The notes: generated by a model not told the origin, from the letters alone. A stretch of 64,000 bases of DNA from Ramlibacter sp. (GCA_019635435.1 JAHBZM010000001.1:2976001-3040000); one strand, 5' to 3'; positions 51,154 to 59,476 are shown, numbered from the stretch's first letter. Numbers and translations are program-made.

Positions 51154-52103
51154 CAGGTCGTGGTCGATGTCGTCAGGAAAAGAAAGGCACAGGCGATCAG
51201 CAGGCAGCCCAGCACCGCTTTGGCCGCCAGCGCGCAGGCCCGGCGCATGTCGGCAGCCACCGGCAGGCGCTGGCCGGCATTGAGCGCATAGACGCCCGGC
51301 TTGCGCAGGCACACGCCCAGGGCCAGCGCCATGGCCGCCATGGGCCAGCCACTGTTGGGCGACGGCGTGCGCGCCGCTTCGCGCCACAGCTTGCCGGGAG
51401 GCAGGCCACCGGCGGCCAGGCCCAGCAACAGGGCCGTGAGGCGCGCGGGCAGCCAGGACAGCAGGTCGTCGGCGCGCGCCGCCCATTTGCCGGCCCAGGT
51501 CCAGTAGCGCCCGCCGTGCAGGCCCAGGTAGCCCCACATGGCATCGGCGGTGTTGGCAAAGCGGTAGGCCGCGGCGCCCGGCAGGCCCAGCAGCACGAAC
51601 CAGAAAATGGGGGCCACCACGGAGTCGCTCAGGTTCTCGGCCAGCGACTCGATGGCGCTTTCGCGCACTTCGGATTCGGTGAGCTGCGAGACATCGCGGC
51701 TGACCAGGTGCGCCAGGCGGGCCCGCCCCGCATCGAGCGACTGGTGCAGCGCCGCCTCCACTGCGGCTGCTTCGCCGGCCAGCATGCGCCAGGCCAGCAT
51801 GGGCTTGAGCAACAGGCCCAGGCCGAGCGCCGTGCCCCACCAGGGCAGCTGCATCAGCAACGCCACCGCGAGATTGGCCAGCAACAGCACCACGAGCAGC
51901 CCCAGGCTCCAGGCCAGGCCGCCGGCCCAGAAGGCCCGCCAGTCCGGGCCGTTCGAAGGCGTGCCCGGCGCGATGCGGCGCCCGGCAGCCACCAGGTAAT
52001 GCCCCATCCACACCACGGGGTGCCACCTCGCCCGCGGCTCACCCCACAGGTGGTCAATGGCCAGCGCCAGCCACAGGGCCCCCAGCGCGGTCCACAGGCC
52101 CAT
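51153..52103 (-). CDS. cbiB: Adenosylcobinamide-phosphate synthase (CbiB/CobD)
   Basis: The 316-residue inner-membrane protein has the CbiB opening AIDHLWGEPRARWHPVVWMGHYL, followed by hydrophobic helices (about 60-100) and ESAIESLAENLSDSVVAPIFWFVLLG, NTADAMWGYLG and ARADDLLSWLPARLTALLLGL. It attaches aminopropanol phosphate to adenosylcobyric acid. It overlaps both neighbours by a single base (TGATG), as part of the B12 operon. Confidence 0.95.
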   Translation of the reverse strand: MGLWTALGALWLALAIDHLWGEPRARWHPVVWMGHYLVAAGRRIAPGTPSNGPDWRAFWAGGLAWSLGLLVVLLLANLAVALLMQLPWWGTALGLGLLLKPMLAWRMLAGEAAAVEAALHQSLDAGRARLAHLVSRDVSQLTESEVRESAIESLAENLSDSVVAPIFWFVLLGLPGAAAYRFANTADAMWGYLGLHGGRYWTWAGKWAARADDLLSWLPARLTALLLGLAAGGLPPGKLWREAARTPSPNSGWPMAAMALALGVCLRKPGVYALNAGQRLPVAADMRRACALAAKAVLGCLLIACAFLFLTTSTTT

Positions 52104-52672
52104 CAGTCCTCGATGCCCCGTTGCGCGGGCACCCCTGCGTTGAAAGCGTGCTTGATCTTGGTCATCTCGGTCACGGTGTCGGCGAGCTCAATGATCTCGG
52201 GCGGGCAACGCCGGCCAGTCAGGCAGACATGCACCTCCTTCGGCCGGTTGCGCAGGGTTGCCAGCACCTCGTCCAGCGGCAGCCAGCCGTAGATCAAAGG
52301 GTAGGTGATTTCGTCCAGCACCACCAGAAAATGCCCGCCCGCCATGATGGTGGCGCTGGCCTTCTGCCAGCCGTCGCGCGCGAGCTGCGCCGAATGCGCC
52401 AGGTCCTGGCTCTTCCAGCTGAAGCCGTCACCCAGCCCCTCGATCGGGATGCCGATCTGCTCGAACATCCGGTGCTCGCCAAAACGCGCAGTGGGCACCT
52501 TCATGAACTGGTAGATCTTCACGGCCTTGCCGCGGCCATGGGCGCGCAAGGCCAGGCCAAAAGCGGCGGTGCTCTTGCCCTTGCCGTCGCCGGTGTTGAC
52601 GATCACGATGCCGCGGCGTTCGCCTTCGGGCTTGTCATAGGGCTTGGCGGAGGGCGGGGTTTCAATCTGCAT
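52103..52672 (-). CDS. cobO: Cob(I)yrinic acid a,c-diamide adenosyltransferase
   Basis: The 189-residue BtuR/CobO-type enzyme has the P-loop NTGDGKGKSTAAFGLALRAHGRGK at residues 27-50 (the core is GDGKGKST), then VKIYQFMKVPT, GDGFSWKSQDL and VLDEITYPLIYGWL, ending LTGRRCPPEIIELADTVTEM. It transfers adenosyl from ATP to cobalt(I) of corrinoids, both in synthesis and salvage. It lies between the importer ATPase (21 bases upstream) and cbiB (1-base overlap). Confidence 0.96.
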   Translation of the reverse strand: MQIETPPSAKPYDKPEGERRGIVIVNTGDGKGKSTAAFGLALRAHGRGKAVKIYQFMKVPTARFGEHRMFEQIGIPIEGLGDGFSWKSQDLAHSAQLARDGWQKASATIMAGGHFLVVLDEITYPLIYGWLPLDEVLATLRNRPKEVHVCLTGRRCPPEIIELADTVTEMTKIKHAFNAGVPAQRGIED

Positions 52673-52693
52673 GGGGCGTTCTCATGAAAAGGC

Positions 52694-53482
52694 TCAGCGG
52701 GGCACGGCGACCCATTGGTCGTCGAGCCGGTGGATGGTGATGCGGTGGTCAAACACGCGGGCCAGGGCCTCCTGGGTGGCGGGGTCGTTGCAGTTGCCGT
52801 GGTGCACCACCCGGCCGGCGGCCATGACGACCATGTCGTCGGCCTGCAGCGCGATCGAGGTTTCGTGCAGCACGCTGATCACGGTCTGCCCCGCGGCCAC
52901 CAGCGCGCGCACCAGCAGCAGCCAGTCGGCCTGGTGCGGCGGGTCCAGGTTGGCCAGCGGCTCGTCCATCAGCAGCACCCGGGCCTGCACCGCCAGCGCC
53001 CGGGCCAGCAGCACGCGCTGGCGCTCACCGCCCGACAGCTGGCCCAGCGGGCGCTCCCGCCAGTCCCAGGCCTGGCAGGCGCGCAGCGCCTGCTCCACCG
53101 CGGCGCGGTCGGCGGCCGATGGCGTGGCCAGCCAGGGCTGGTGCGGCAGGCGGCCCAGCATGGCCACGTCCCACACCGTCAGGTCGTCCGAGCCGCCTTC
53201 GTTCTGCCCCAGCCAGGACATCTGCTGGGCCCGCTCGCGGCCACGCAGCGTGGCCAGCGCCTGCCCCATCAGTTGAACCTCGCCGGTGAAGGGCAACAGC
53301 CCGGCCAGCACCTTGAGCAAAGTGGACTTGCCCGCGCCATTGGGGCCGACGATGCTGGTCCAGCAGCCGGCACCCAGCGCCAGGTCGATGCCGTGCAATA
53401 CCTCGGTATTTCCGAGGCTGGCCCGCACCCCGCGGGCACCCAGTGCTATGGAATGTGGAGCAAGCGCCGGCCCGGTGTTCAC
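52694..53482 (-). CDS. btuD: Cobalamin/heme-siderophore type ABC transporter ATP-binding protein (BtuD-like)
   Basis: The 262-residue ATPase has Walker A GPNGAGKSTLLK, the signature LSGGERQRVLLARAL, Walker B VLLMDEPLANLD and the switch histidine in VISVLHETSIAL. Its order and Q-loop (SWLGQNEGGSDD) fit the FepC/BtuD group. The GTG start at 53482 overlaps the permease stop by 4 bases (GTGA). Located in the B12 operon between permease and cobO genes, it most likely powers corrinoid uptake. Confidence 0.9.
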   Translation of the reverse strand: MNTGPALAPHSIALGARGVRASLGNTEVLHGIDLALGAGCWTSIVGPNGAGKSTLLKVLAGLLPFTGEVQLMGQALATLRGRERAQQMSWLGQNEGGSDDLTVWDVAMLGRLPHQPWLATPSAADRAAVEQALRACQAWDWRERPLGQLSGGERQRVLLARALAVQARVLLMDEPLANLDPPHQADWLLLVRALVAAGQTVISVLHETSIALQADDMVVMAAGRVVHHGNCNDPATQEALARVFDHRITIHRLDDQWVAVPR

Positions 53483-54489
53483 AGCAAGCCTCCGCGGCCG
53501 CCGGTGCGCCTGTGCATCAGCCAGAGCAGGTAGCTGCCGCCCAGCACGGCCGTGAGCACGCCCACGGGCAGCTCCTGTGGTGCGATGAGCCAGCGGGCCA
53601 GCACATCGGCCGCCATCAGCAGCAGGCCGCCCATCAGCGCGCTGAGCACGATCAGCCGGCCGTGGGTGGTCTTGACGATGGAACGCACCAGGTGCGGCGC
53701 GGCCAGCCCCACAAAGGCAATCAACCCGGCCTGCGCCACCGCCGTGCCGGTGGCCAGCGCCAGCACCGCCACCAGCGCGGCGCGCAGCGGCGCCAGCGGC
53801 AGGCCCAGGCTGTGGGCGGTGGCCTCGCCCAGCGTGAGGCCGTCCAGCACCTGGCTCAGTGCCCAGGCCACGGCCAGCGCGGGCAGCAGCATGCCGGCCA
53901 TGATGGCGCAGGCCGTCCAGCCCACAAAGCCGGTGCTGCCCAGCATGAAGGCCTGCATGGCCTGCAGGATGTCGGGCACGGCAATGGTGATCAGGTCCTT
54001 GGCGGCGCTGAGCACCACGCCCACGATCACGCCGGCCAGCAGCAGGCGCAGCGTGTGCTGCACACCGCGCGCCAGCGCCAGTGTGAGCATCACGCCGGCC
54101 ACCGCGCCGGCAAACGCGGCGCCCGTCAAGCCCAGCCTGGCCAGCCACTGCGTGGTGAACGGCGAGCCGCCAAACAGCGCCAGCGCCAGCGCCACGCCCA
54201 GCGAGGCGCCCGAGGCGCTGCCCAGCAAGAACGGGTCGGCCAGCGGGTTGCGGAACAAGCCCTGCGCCACCGCGCCCGCCAGCCCGAGCAGCGCGCCGGC
54301 CAGCCAGGCGCCCAGGGTGCGCGGCACGCGGATGTCCCAGATGATCTGCCAGGCCACGGGGTCCTGGCGGGCCCGCAGCACGCTGTCAAACCCGGTGCTG
54401 CCCACGCCCGCGCCGACCAGCAGCGCCGCGCCACTGGCCAGCAGCAGCGCCAGGGCCAGCAGCATCGCCTTGCGGTGGATGTGGGGCAT
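53479..54489 (-). CDS. btuC: ABC transporter permease, FecCD family (BtuC-like)
   Basis: From ATG 54487-54489 the product is 336 residues with about 10 membrane helices. FecCD landmarks: IIWDIRVPRTLGAWLAGALLGLAGAVAQGLFRNPLADPFLLG (in part), LAGVIVGVVLSAAKDLITI and GLIAFVGLAAPHLVRSIVKTTHGRL, the coupling region. A GTG at 54507 would overlap the receptor stop by 4 bases in the manner of the rest of the operon and is an alternative start, but the ATG has an AAAGG site upstream. Two copies would form the corrinoid channel with the BtuD-like ATPase. Confidence 0.92.
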   Translation of the reverse strand: MPHIHRKAMLLALALLLASGAALLVGAGVGSTGFDSVLRARQDPVAWQIIWDIRVPRTLGAWLAGALLGLAGAVAQGLFRNPLADPFLLGSASGASLGVALALALFGGSPFTTQWLARLGLTGAAFAGAVAGVMLTLALARGVQHTLRLLLAGVIVGVVLSAAKDLITIAVPDILQAMQAFMLGSTGFVGWTACAIMAGMLLPALAVAWALSQVLDGLTLGEATAHSLGLPLAPLRAALVAVLALATGTAVAQAGLIAFVGLAAPHLVRSIVKTTHGRLIVLSALMGGLLLMAADVLARWLIAPQELPVGVLTAVLGGSYLLWLMHRRTGGRGGLL

Positions 54490-54503
54490 GCCGTGCTTGC
54501 CTT

Positions 54504-55355
54504 TCACCGCGTGGCCGAGGTCAGGCAACGGGCCATGAGCCGCGCGGCCTCGGCCATGCGCGGGCCGGGGCGCACCAGCACATCGGCCTGCTCGGCCGTG
54601 AACACGCACAGCCGCTTCTCGCGGATGGCACGGATGCCCGCCCAGCCCGGTCGCAGCGCCAGGTCGGCCGAATTGCGCTCGCTGATCATGATCACATCGG
54701 GGTTGGCGCGCACCACGTACTCGGGGTTGATCTTGGGGAACGGGCCCAGCTCGCGCGCGATGATGTTGCCCGCGCCCAGGCGCGTGAGCAGTTCGCCGAT
54801 GAACGAACTTTGCCCCGCGGCATACGGCCCCCGGCTGGCCTCAAAGTACACCCGCACGCCGCGCGCCGAAGGCGGTAGCGACTGCGCGGCCGCCGACACG
54901 CCGGCGTCGATGGTGCGCCAGATGCGCTGCGCATCGGGCACCTCAAGCACCTGGCCAATCTTTCCAAGCACGCGCTGAATGTCGGCGGCCGTCTTGGGCT
55001 CCAGCGCCACCACCTTGAGCCCCAGGGCTTCCAGCCGCTCGATGCCGCGCGACGAAATGGCCGCCAGCACCACATCGGGCCTGAGCGCCACGATGGCCTC
55101 CACATTGGGGTCGATGCCGCCGCCCACCTGGGGCAGCTTGCGCACCTCGGCCGGAAAGTTGGAGTAGCGGTCCACGCCCACCAGCCGCTGGCACTGGCCG
55201 AGCTCGCACACGGTCTCGGTCAGCGAGGGCAGCAGCGTGACCACGCGTTGCGGCGTGCGCGCGAGCGTGACGGTCACGCCGCGGTCGTCGGTGACCTGCA
55301 GCGCCTGCGCGCTCACGGTCGTCCACAGCAGCAGGGTCAGCCAGAACAATTTCAT
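54504..55355 (-). CDS. btuF: Periplasmic corrinoid-binding protein (BtuF-like)
   Basis: The 283-residue protein has a short signal peptide (about 1-18, SAQA), then LQVTDDRGVTVTLARTPQRVVTLLPSLTETVCELG (in part), the class III receptor opening. The two lobes joined by a long helix are suggested by IVALRPDVVLAA and NPEYVVRANPDVIMIS. It would deliver corrinoid from BtuB to the BtuCD-like importer. The start overlaps the cobU stop by 4 bases. Confidence 0.9.
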   Translation of the reverse strand: MKLFWLTLLLWTTVSAQALQVTDDRGVTVTLARTPQRVVTLLPSLTETVCELGQCQRLVGVDRYSNFPAEVRKLPQVGGGIDPNVEAIVALRPDVVLAAISSRGIERLEALGLKVVALEPKTAADIQRVLGKIGQVLEVPDAQRIWRTIDAGVSAAAQSLPPSARGVRVYFEASRGPYAAGQSSFIGELLTRLGAGNIIARELGPFPKINPEYVVRANPDVIMISERNSADLALRPGWAGIRAIREKRLCVFTAEQADVLVRPGPRMAEAARLMARCLTSATR

Positions 55356-55936
55356 TCAGGACTCTTGAGGGTGAGTGGCAGGCCCGCCGCCATCAGCGTG
55401 ACGCGGTCGCACACCGCTGCCACCTGCTGGTTGAGCCGGCCCAGCGCGTCCACAAAGGCCCGCACCTCGCGCCCCATGGGGATCACGCCCAGGCCGATCT
55501 CGTTGCTGACCAGCACCACGGGGCCGGTGGACTGTTGAAGTGCTATCAAAAAGCTAGCTGAAAGTGGCCGCCCGTCCTGGACTCCAGCCCTGTTTGACTC
55601 CAAAACGCCGGAATCGGGCACGCCAGCAGCCGGCATCAGCTGGTGGGTCAGCCATAGCGTGAGGCAATCGACCACCACCAGCGTCTGCGGCCGGCTGTGC
55701 CGCGCCAGCGCCTCGGCCAGGGCCAGCGGTTCTTCCACCGTCTGCATGCCGGGCAGGCGCTGCGCGCGGTCACGCTGGTGGCGCGCAATGCGTTCGCGCA
55801 TCTCGTCGTCCCAGGCCTGGGCGGTGGCGATGAACACCGCGCCGTGCGCCGGCGACCGCGCGAGCCACTGGGCCGCCAGCGTTTCCGCGCGTGCCGACTT
55901 GCCGCTGCGCTGGCCGCCCAGGATCAGTTCACGCAT
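55352..55936 (-). CDS. cobU: Adenosylcobinamide kinase/guanylyltransferase, carrying a repeat insertion
   Basis: The 194-residue enzyme has the P-loop ILGGQRSGKSARAE at residues 5-18, VVVDCLTLWLTHQL near 88-100, and VLVSNEIGLGVIPMGREVRAF at 142-161, all CobU landmarks. It phosphorylates adenosylcobinamide and adds GMP. Residues about 107-134 (PDSGVLESNRAG...SASFLIALQQ) do not look like CobU: they are the translation of a dispersed repeat (55540-55602) in frame without stops, in the segment after the DCLTLW strand. Whether the enzyme remains active is open. It starts within the end of the leaderless BtuF-like gene (8-base overlap). Confidence 0.93.
   Translation of the reverse strand: MRELILGGQRSGKSARAETLAAQWLARSPAHGAVFIATAQAWDDEMRERIARHQRDRAQRLPGMQTVEEPLALAEALARHSRPQTLVVVDCLTLWLTHQLMPAAGVPDSGVLESNRAGVQDGRPLSASFLIALQQSTGPVVLVSNEIGLGVIPMGREVRAFVDALGRLNQQVAAVCDRVTLMAAGLPLTLKSPE
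55540..55602. repeat. Dispersed repeat, copy d, inside cobU
   Basis: This block reads TGCTATCAAAAAGCTAGCTG, then AAAGTGGCCGCCCGTCCTGG and ACTCCAGCCC. It is the reverse complement of copy a at 729-779 in block order, and shares the GTGGCCGCC and GGACTCCAG cores with the 58-base copies at 24310 and 27322. The length lets the cobU frame continue across it. Confidence 0.82.
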
Positions 55937-56738
55937 GCTGCTGCGCCCATTGGGTGACGATGCGATGCAACTGCGCCACGCCATCGGTCAACGCGGCGGG
56001 ACCGGGTTGCAGGATGTCGGCGGACTTGATCTCGAAAAGCTGGCCGTTCTTGACCGCGCTCACGTCCTGCCAGCCCGCGCGCGCCGCCACCTTCTCGGGC
56101 CGGAACTTCTTGCCGCACCACGAGCCGATGATGATGTCGGGGTTGCGCCGCACAATCTCGGCGCCGTCGGCAATGATGCGGTTCTTGCCCAGGCTCTGCG
56201 TGGCCAGCTCGGGAAAGATGTCGTCGCCGCCCGCGATGCCCGTGAGCTGCGACACCCACTGGATGGCGCTGATGTGCGGCTCGTCCCACTCTTCGAAAAA
56301 CACCTTCGGGCGGCGCGGCAGCGCACGGGCCGCGGCCTGCATCTCGCCCAGGCGCGCGCGCATGTCCTGAAGCAGGGCCAGGCCCCGGTCGGCCTGCCCC
56401 ACCATGGCCGCCACCTGGTACAGCATGGAAAAAATCTCGTCCACGCCGCGCTGGTTGAACACCGTGACCTGCACACCGTGGCGGATCAGCTCGGCCGCGA
56501 TGTCGGCCTGCAGGTCGGAGAAGCCGAACACGCAGTCGGGCCGCAGCGCGAGGATCTTGTCGATCTTCGCGCTGAGGAAGGCGCTGACCCTGGGTTTCTC
56601 TTCACGCGCGCGGCGCGGCCGCACCGTGTAGCCCGAGATGCCCACGATGCGCGCCTCTTCGCCCAGCAGGTACAGCCACTCCGTCGTCTCCTCGGTCAGG
56701 CAGACGATGCGTTGGGGGCCCTGAATCAGGAAGCTCAT
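55929..56738 (-). CDS. Leaderless BtuF-like cobalamin-binding protein
   Basis: The 269-residue protein is a second class III receptor homologue: RIVCLTEETTEWLYLLGEEARIVGIS, KIDKILALRPDCVFGFSDLQADIAAELI and RRNPDIIIGSWCGKKF. Unlike the other receptor it has no signal peptide (it begins MSFLIQGPQRIVCL), so it should remain in the cytosol unless the start is wrong; no upstream leader exists, since btuB ends 4 bases away. It may bind corrinoid inside the cell or be a derived receptor. It starts 4 bases after btuB and overlaps cobU by 8 bases. Confidence 0.85.
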   Translation of the reverse strand: MSFLIQGPQRIVCLTEETTEWLYLLGEEARIVGISGYTVRPRRAREEKPRVSAFLSAKIDKILALRPDCVFGFSDLQADIAAELIRHGVQVTVFNQRGVDEIFSMLYQVAAMVGQADRGLALLQDMRARLGEMQAAARALPRRPKVFFEEWDEPHISAIQWVSQLTGIAGGDDIFPELATQSLGKNRIIADGAEIVRRNPDIIIGSWCGKKFRPEKVAARAGWQDVSAVKNGQLFEIKSADILQPGPAALTDGVAQLHRIVTQWAQQHA

Positions 56739-56742
56739 GTTC

Positions 56743-58563
56743 CTATTTTGGCTGCCAGCGAAGAGTGACGAACACACCCCGCCCCGGCTGGTTGTAGCCG
56801 CGCACCGTCTGGTAGTCGCGGTCGCCCACGTTGCGCAGGCTGGCCGCGAGCGACCAGTCCTTGGCGATGGCGTAGTCGGCATACAGGTCCACCGTGGTGT
56901 AGCCCGCGATCCGGAAGGTGTTGGCCGCGTCGTCAAAGCGCTCGCCGGCATGAACCACCGAGGTGCCGAACTTCCAGGGGCCGGTGGCGTAGTCCAGCGA
57001 CAGCGTGACCTGTTGGTCGCTGCGGCGCGGCAGCTTGCGTCCGGTGACCTCGTTGCGCGGCGAAAGCGAATCCACAGACGCCCGCACGCCCAGCGCGCCC
57101 ACGCTGCCGTCGTAGCCCAGCGTCCAGCCCTTGATGCGTGCCTGGGGCACGTTGGCCGGCAACGGGCCGCTGGGGATGAAACCACGGATCCTGTTGTCAT
57201 AGCGCACCAGCTTGACGGTGTGGCCATTGGCGCTCCAGGTCACGCCCAGGTCGGTGTTCTTGCCCTTCTCGGGCTGCAGCGTCGGCGTGCCAAAACCGGG
57301 GTAGTACAGCTGGTTGAATGAGGGCGCCACAAAGCTGGTGCCGTGCGAGGCATGCACGCGCCACTGCGGTGTAATCTGGTAGCCGTAGCCGGCGAAACCG
57401 GTCGTGGCGTTGCCGAACTGCGAGTTGCGGTCGCGCCGCAGGTTGACCTGCCAGCTGTGCGGGCCGGCCTCGCCATTCAGGCCGGCAAAGGCCGAGGTGA
57501 TGCTGCGGTCGGTCACCGCGTAGGCGGTGGAGCCCTCCACTTTCTGAGCCAGCCGCTCGACGCCAAACAGCGCCACGCCCAGCGGCGTGTCCACATCGTT
57601 TTGCCAGAACAGCTGGTTCTGCGTGCTGATGAAGTCGCTGGGCAGAAAGCTGGCCACGGTGGCGTTGGAGATGTCCCGGCTCTGCGAGGCCTGCAACTGC
57701 GTCTTCCAGCCGGGCGCGAACTTGCCGATCAGCGCGGCGCGCAGGGTCTGGGCCCGCACGTTGTTCTGGGTGTCGCGGCCCGGGCCATCGTCGTAATGCG
57801 ACACGCCGTCGGAGTACAGCAGGCCGCCGTCCAGCTTCCAGTCGGGTGTGAGCTGCCAGGCGGCGCCAGCGTTGATCGATTGCTGCTTGAAAGGGTCGCG
57901 GTCAGGGTTGTAGTTGTTGAACGGCACCGACGGGTTGGTGCTGGAAAAGCTCTTGTCGTCCAGTGCCTGCACGCCCAGCGAGTAGCTGACGGCGCCCTGC
58001 CCGCCCGAAAAGCCGGCGCCCGCCTGCTTGTAGGAATCGGAGCCCAGCGCCACCTGGGCATAGGGGTGAAAGCCTTCGCGGCCCTTGCGGGTGAAGATCT
58101 GGATGACACCGCCCACGCCGTCACTGCCGTACAGCGACGAGCCCGGGCCCTTGAGCACCTCGATGCGCTCGATCGCGTCCAGCGGCAGGTTCTCCCACAC
58201 CGGTGTGCCGGAGGTGGCCGAGCCGTAGCGCACGCCGTCAATCAGCAGGATGGTGTGGCGCGCCTCGGTGCCGCGGGTGTAGACGCTGCTCACCTTGCCG
58301 CGGCCGCCGTTGGAGCTGAACTGCAGGCCCGCGGCGCGCGTCAGCACTTCCGGCAAGGTGCGGCCGGCGAGTTTTTCGATGTCGGCGCGCTCGATCACAA
58401 CGACCTCGCTCACCAGGCTGTCGGCCCGTGTGGGCGTGCGGGTGGCGGTGATCACCGTTTCATGGAGCGCGGGCGGGGCCGCGGGCCGGGTTTGGGCCAA
58501 TGAAGAAGATGCGGCGGCCAGAGGCAGCAGGGCCAAAGGCGCGCAACGGGTGCGAAAGTTCAT
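56743..58563 (-). CDS. btuB: TonB-dependent vitamin B12 receptor
   Basis: The 606-residue protein has a signal peptide ending SSSLAQ, a TonB-box region (HETVITATRTPTRADSL), the plug domain (DIEKLAGRTLPEVLTRAAGLQFSSNGG, IDGVRYGSATSG, IERIEVLKGPGSSLYGSDGVGGVIQIFT in parts) and a 22-strand barrel ending in VRGYNQPGRGVFVTLRWQPK with a basic last residue. Its size and ending match E. coli BtuB. It imports corrinoids across the outer membrane with TonB energy. It is the first gene behind the B12 riboswitch. The start ATG lies in a CTCTCATG that can pair with TGAGAG 28 bases earlier, hiding the start. Confidence 0.93.
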   Translation of the reverse strand: MNFRTRCAPLALLPLAAASSSLAQTRPAAPPALHETVITATRTPTRADSLVSEVVVIERADIEKLAGRTLPEVLTRAAGLQFSSNGGRGKVSSVYTRGTEARHTILLIDGVRYGSATSGTPVWENLPLDAIERIEVLKGPGSSLYGSDGVGGVIQIFTRKGREGFHPYAQVALGSDSYKQAGAGFSGGQGAVSYSLGVQALDDKSFSSTNPSVPFNNYNPDRDPFKQQSINAGAAWQLTPDWKLDGGLLYSDGVSHYDDGPGRDTQNNVRAQTLRAALIGKFAPGWKTQLQASQSRDISNATVASFLPSDFISTQNQLFWQNDVDTPLGVALFGVERLAQKVEGSTAYAVTDRSITSAFAGLNGEAGPHSWQVNLRRDRNSQFGNATTGFAGYGYQITPQWRVHASHGTSFVAPSFNQLYYPGFGTPTLQPEKGKNTDLGVTWSANGHTVKLVRYDNRIRGFIPSGPLPANVPQARIKGWTLGYDGSVGALGVRASVDSLSPRNEVTGRKLPRRSDQQVTLSLDYATGPWKFGTSVVHAGERFDDAANTFRIAGYTTVDLYADYAIAKDWSLAASLRNVGDRDYQTVRGYNQPGRGVFVTLRWQPK

Positions 58564-58588
58564 GAGAGTTCAAACAGGCAAAAGCTCT

Positions 58589-58608
58589 CACCGGCTTCCC
58601 CGCCGGTG
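58589..58608 (-). terminator. Expression-platform hairpin of the B12 riboswitch (possible terminator)
   Basis: On the minus strand CACCGGC pairs with GCCGGTG around a GGGGAA loop, followed by AGAGCTTTTGCC. It lies between the B12 aptamer and the btuB start. The short T-run makes it a weak intrinsic terminator; it may alternatively work by hiding the translation start together with the TGAGAG/CTCTCA pair just downstream. Confidence 0.5.
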
Positions 58609-58639
58609 CATGAGCGTCACAGCCGCGCGCAGGCGCGCA

Positions 58640-58845
58640 GCCACCTTGTTGGCCGGTATCCGGGCTGACAGAACAACCGCCATCGCCTTCCCAGACGCCT
58701 GTTCGACGCGCCCAGTGGCTTGAGAGATGGAGGCAGGGCCCGAAGGCCCGTCTGCTTACCGTTGCGGGGGCAGCGCAGGTTAGGCTGACCACCGCACGCA
58801 TGTGATGACCGACCCTCCTGCTTCCCGTTGAACTGCGGCATGTGA
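58640..58845 (-). ncRNA. Cobalamin (B12) riboswitch
   Basis: Read on the minus strand, the leader of btuB contains the conserved elements in order: GGGAAGCAGG near 58816-58825, CTGCCCCCGCAACGGTAAGC (58754-58773), GCCACTG (58713-58719), GGGAAGGCGATGG (58680-58692) and the B12 box AGCCCGGATACCGGCC (58651-58666). This is the full set for a class I cobalamin aptamer. Bound adenosylcobalamin should shut down btuB and the whole operon behind it. Exact ends are approximate. Short open frames on either strand here are not genes. Confidence 0.95.
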
Positions 58846-58916
58846 ACCACACCGCGAGCACCAACAGCGACATTTTAGGGTTGAAATCTGTCACAAACCC
58901 TACAATCAGTCGCTGT

Positions 58917-59129
58917 ATGGCCAGCACTGCCCAAATCGACCAGATCGCGGAACGCGTGGAGCGGCTGCTGGTGCGCTATGAAGAACTCCAGCGCACCAAC
59001 GCGCTGCTGACCGAACAGGTCGAAGCGCTCACCCATGAGCGCGATTCACTCAAGTCGCGTCTTTCGGCCGCCCGCGCGCGTGTCGATGCCCTGCTTGAAC
59101 GCCTGCCCGAAATCCGGAACGCCGCCTGA
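58917..59129 (+). CDS. Small coiled-coil protein, TIGR02449/ZapB-like
   Basis: From ATG 58917 the product is 70 residues, almost all heptad coiled coil: IDQIAERVERLLVRYEELQR, TNALLTEQVEALTHERDSLK, RLSAARARVDALLERL. Proteins of this type are encoded directly before zapA in many beta- and gammaproteobacteria and are thought to link to the division ring in the manner of ZapB. The stop shares one base with the zapA start (TGATG). CTACAATC at 58899-58906 just upstream is a good -10 candidate. Confidence 0.85.
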   Translation: MASTAQIDQIAERVERLLVRYEELQRTNALLTEQVEALTHERDSLKSRLSAARARVDALLERLPEIRNAA

Positions 59130-59476
59130 TGAAGCAGCTTGAAGTGCAGATCATGGGCCAGAGCTACCTGCTGGGTTGCCCCGAGGGCGGCGACAGCCGC
59201 TTGCTGGAAGCGGTCGAGAAGGTCGACACTGCCATGTGCAAGATCCGCGACGCGGGCAAGGTCAAGGCCCGCGACCGCATTGCCGTACTGGCCGCGCTGA
59301 ACCTGGCGTTTGACGTGGCCGAGCGGCCCGCCCAGCCCGCGTTCCAGGCCTCGGGCTTTGCCAACTCCGAATTCCCCGGCAATGGCCACGAGTCCGATGC
59401 CTCGCCTGATGCCCGACTGGCCAGCCTGCTGCAGCGGCTGGACCAGGCCCTGGGAACTGACGGCCGCCTGCTCTGA
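59129..59476 (+). CDS. zapA: Cell division protein ZapA
   Basis: The 115-residue protein has the ZapA pattern: KQLEVQIMGQSYLLGCPEGG at the start and the conserved helix VKARDRIAVLAALNLAFDVAE, with a C-terminal coiled-coil end (LASLLQRLDQAL). It binds FtsZ filaments and promotes Z-ring bundling at midcell. The genomic order coiled-coil protein, zapA, 6S RNA is the conserved one. Confidence 0.93.
   Translation: MKQLEVQIMGQSYLLGCPEGGDSRLLEAVEKVDTAMCKIRDAGKVKARDRIAVLAALNLAFDVAERPAQPAFQASGFANSEFPGNGHESDASPDARLASLLQRLDQALGTDGRLL

Noticed and set aside
50161..52026. Single 621-residue fusion of the threonine-phosphate decarboxylase with an upstream segment
   Set aside because: The upstream half is out of frame with CbiB, which is unmistakable in its own frame; the decarboxylase starts at the ATG at 51153.
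58617..58927. Minus-strand open frames upstream of btuB
   Set aside because: The region is a complete B12 riboswitch; the frames are by-products of its conserved structure.
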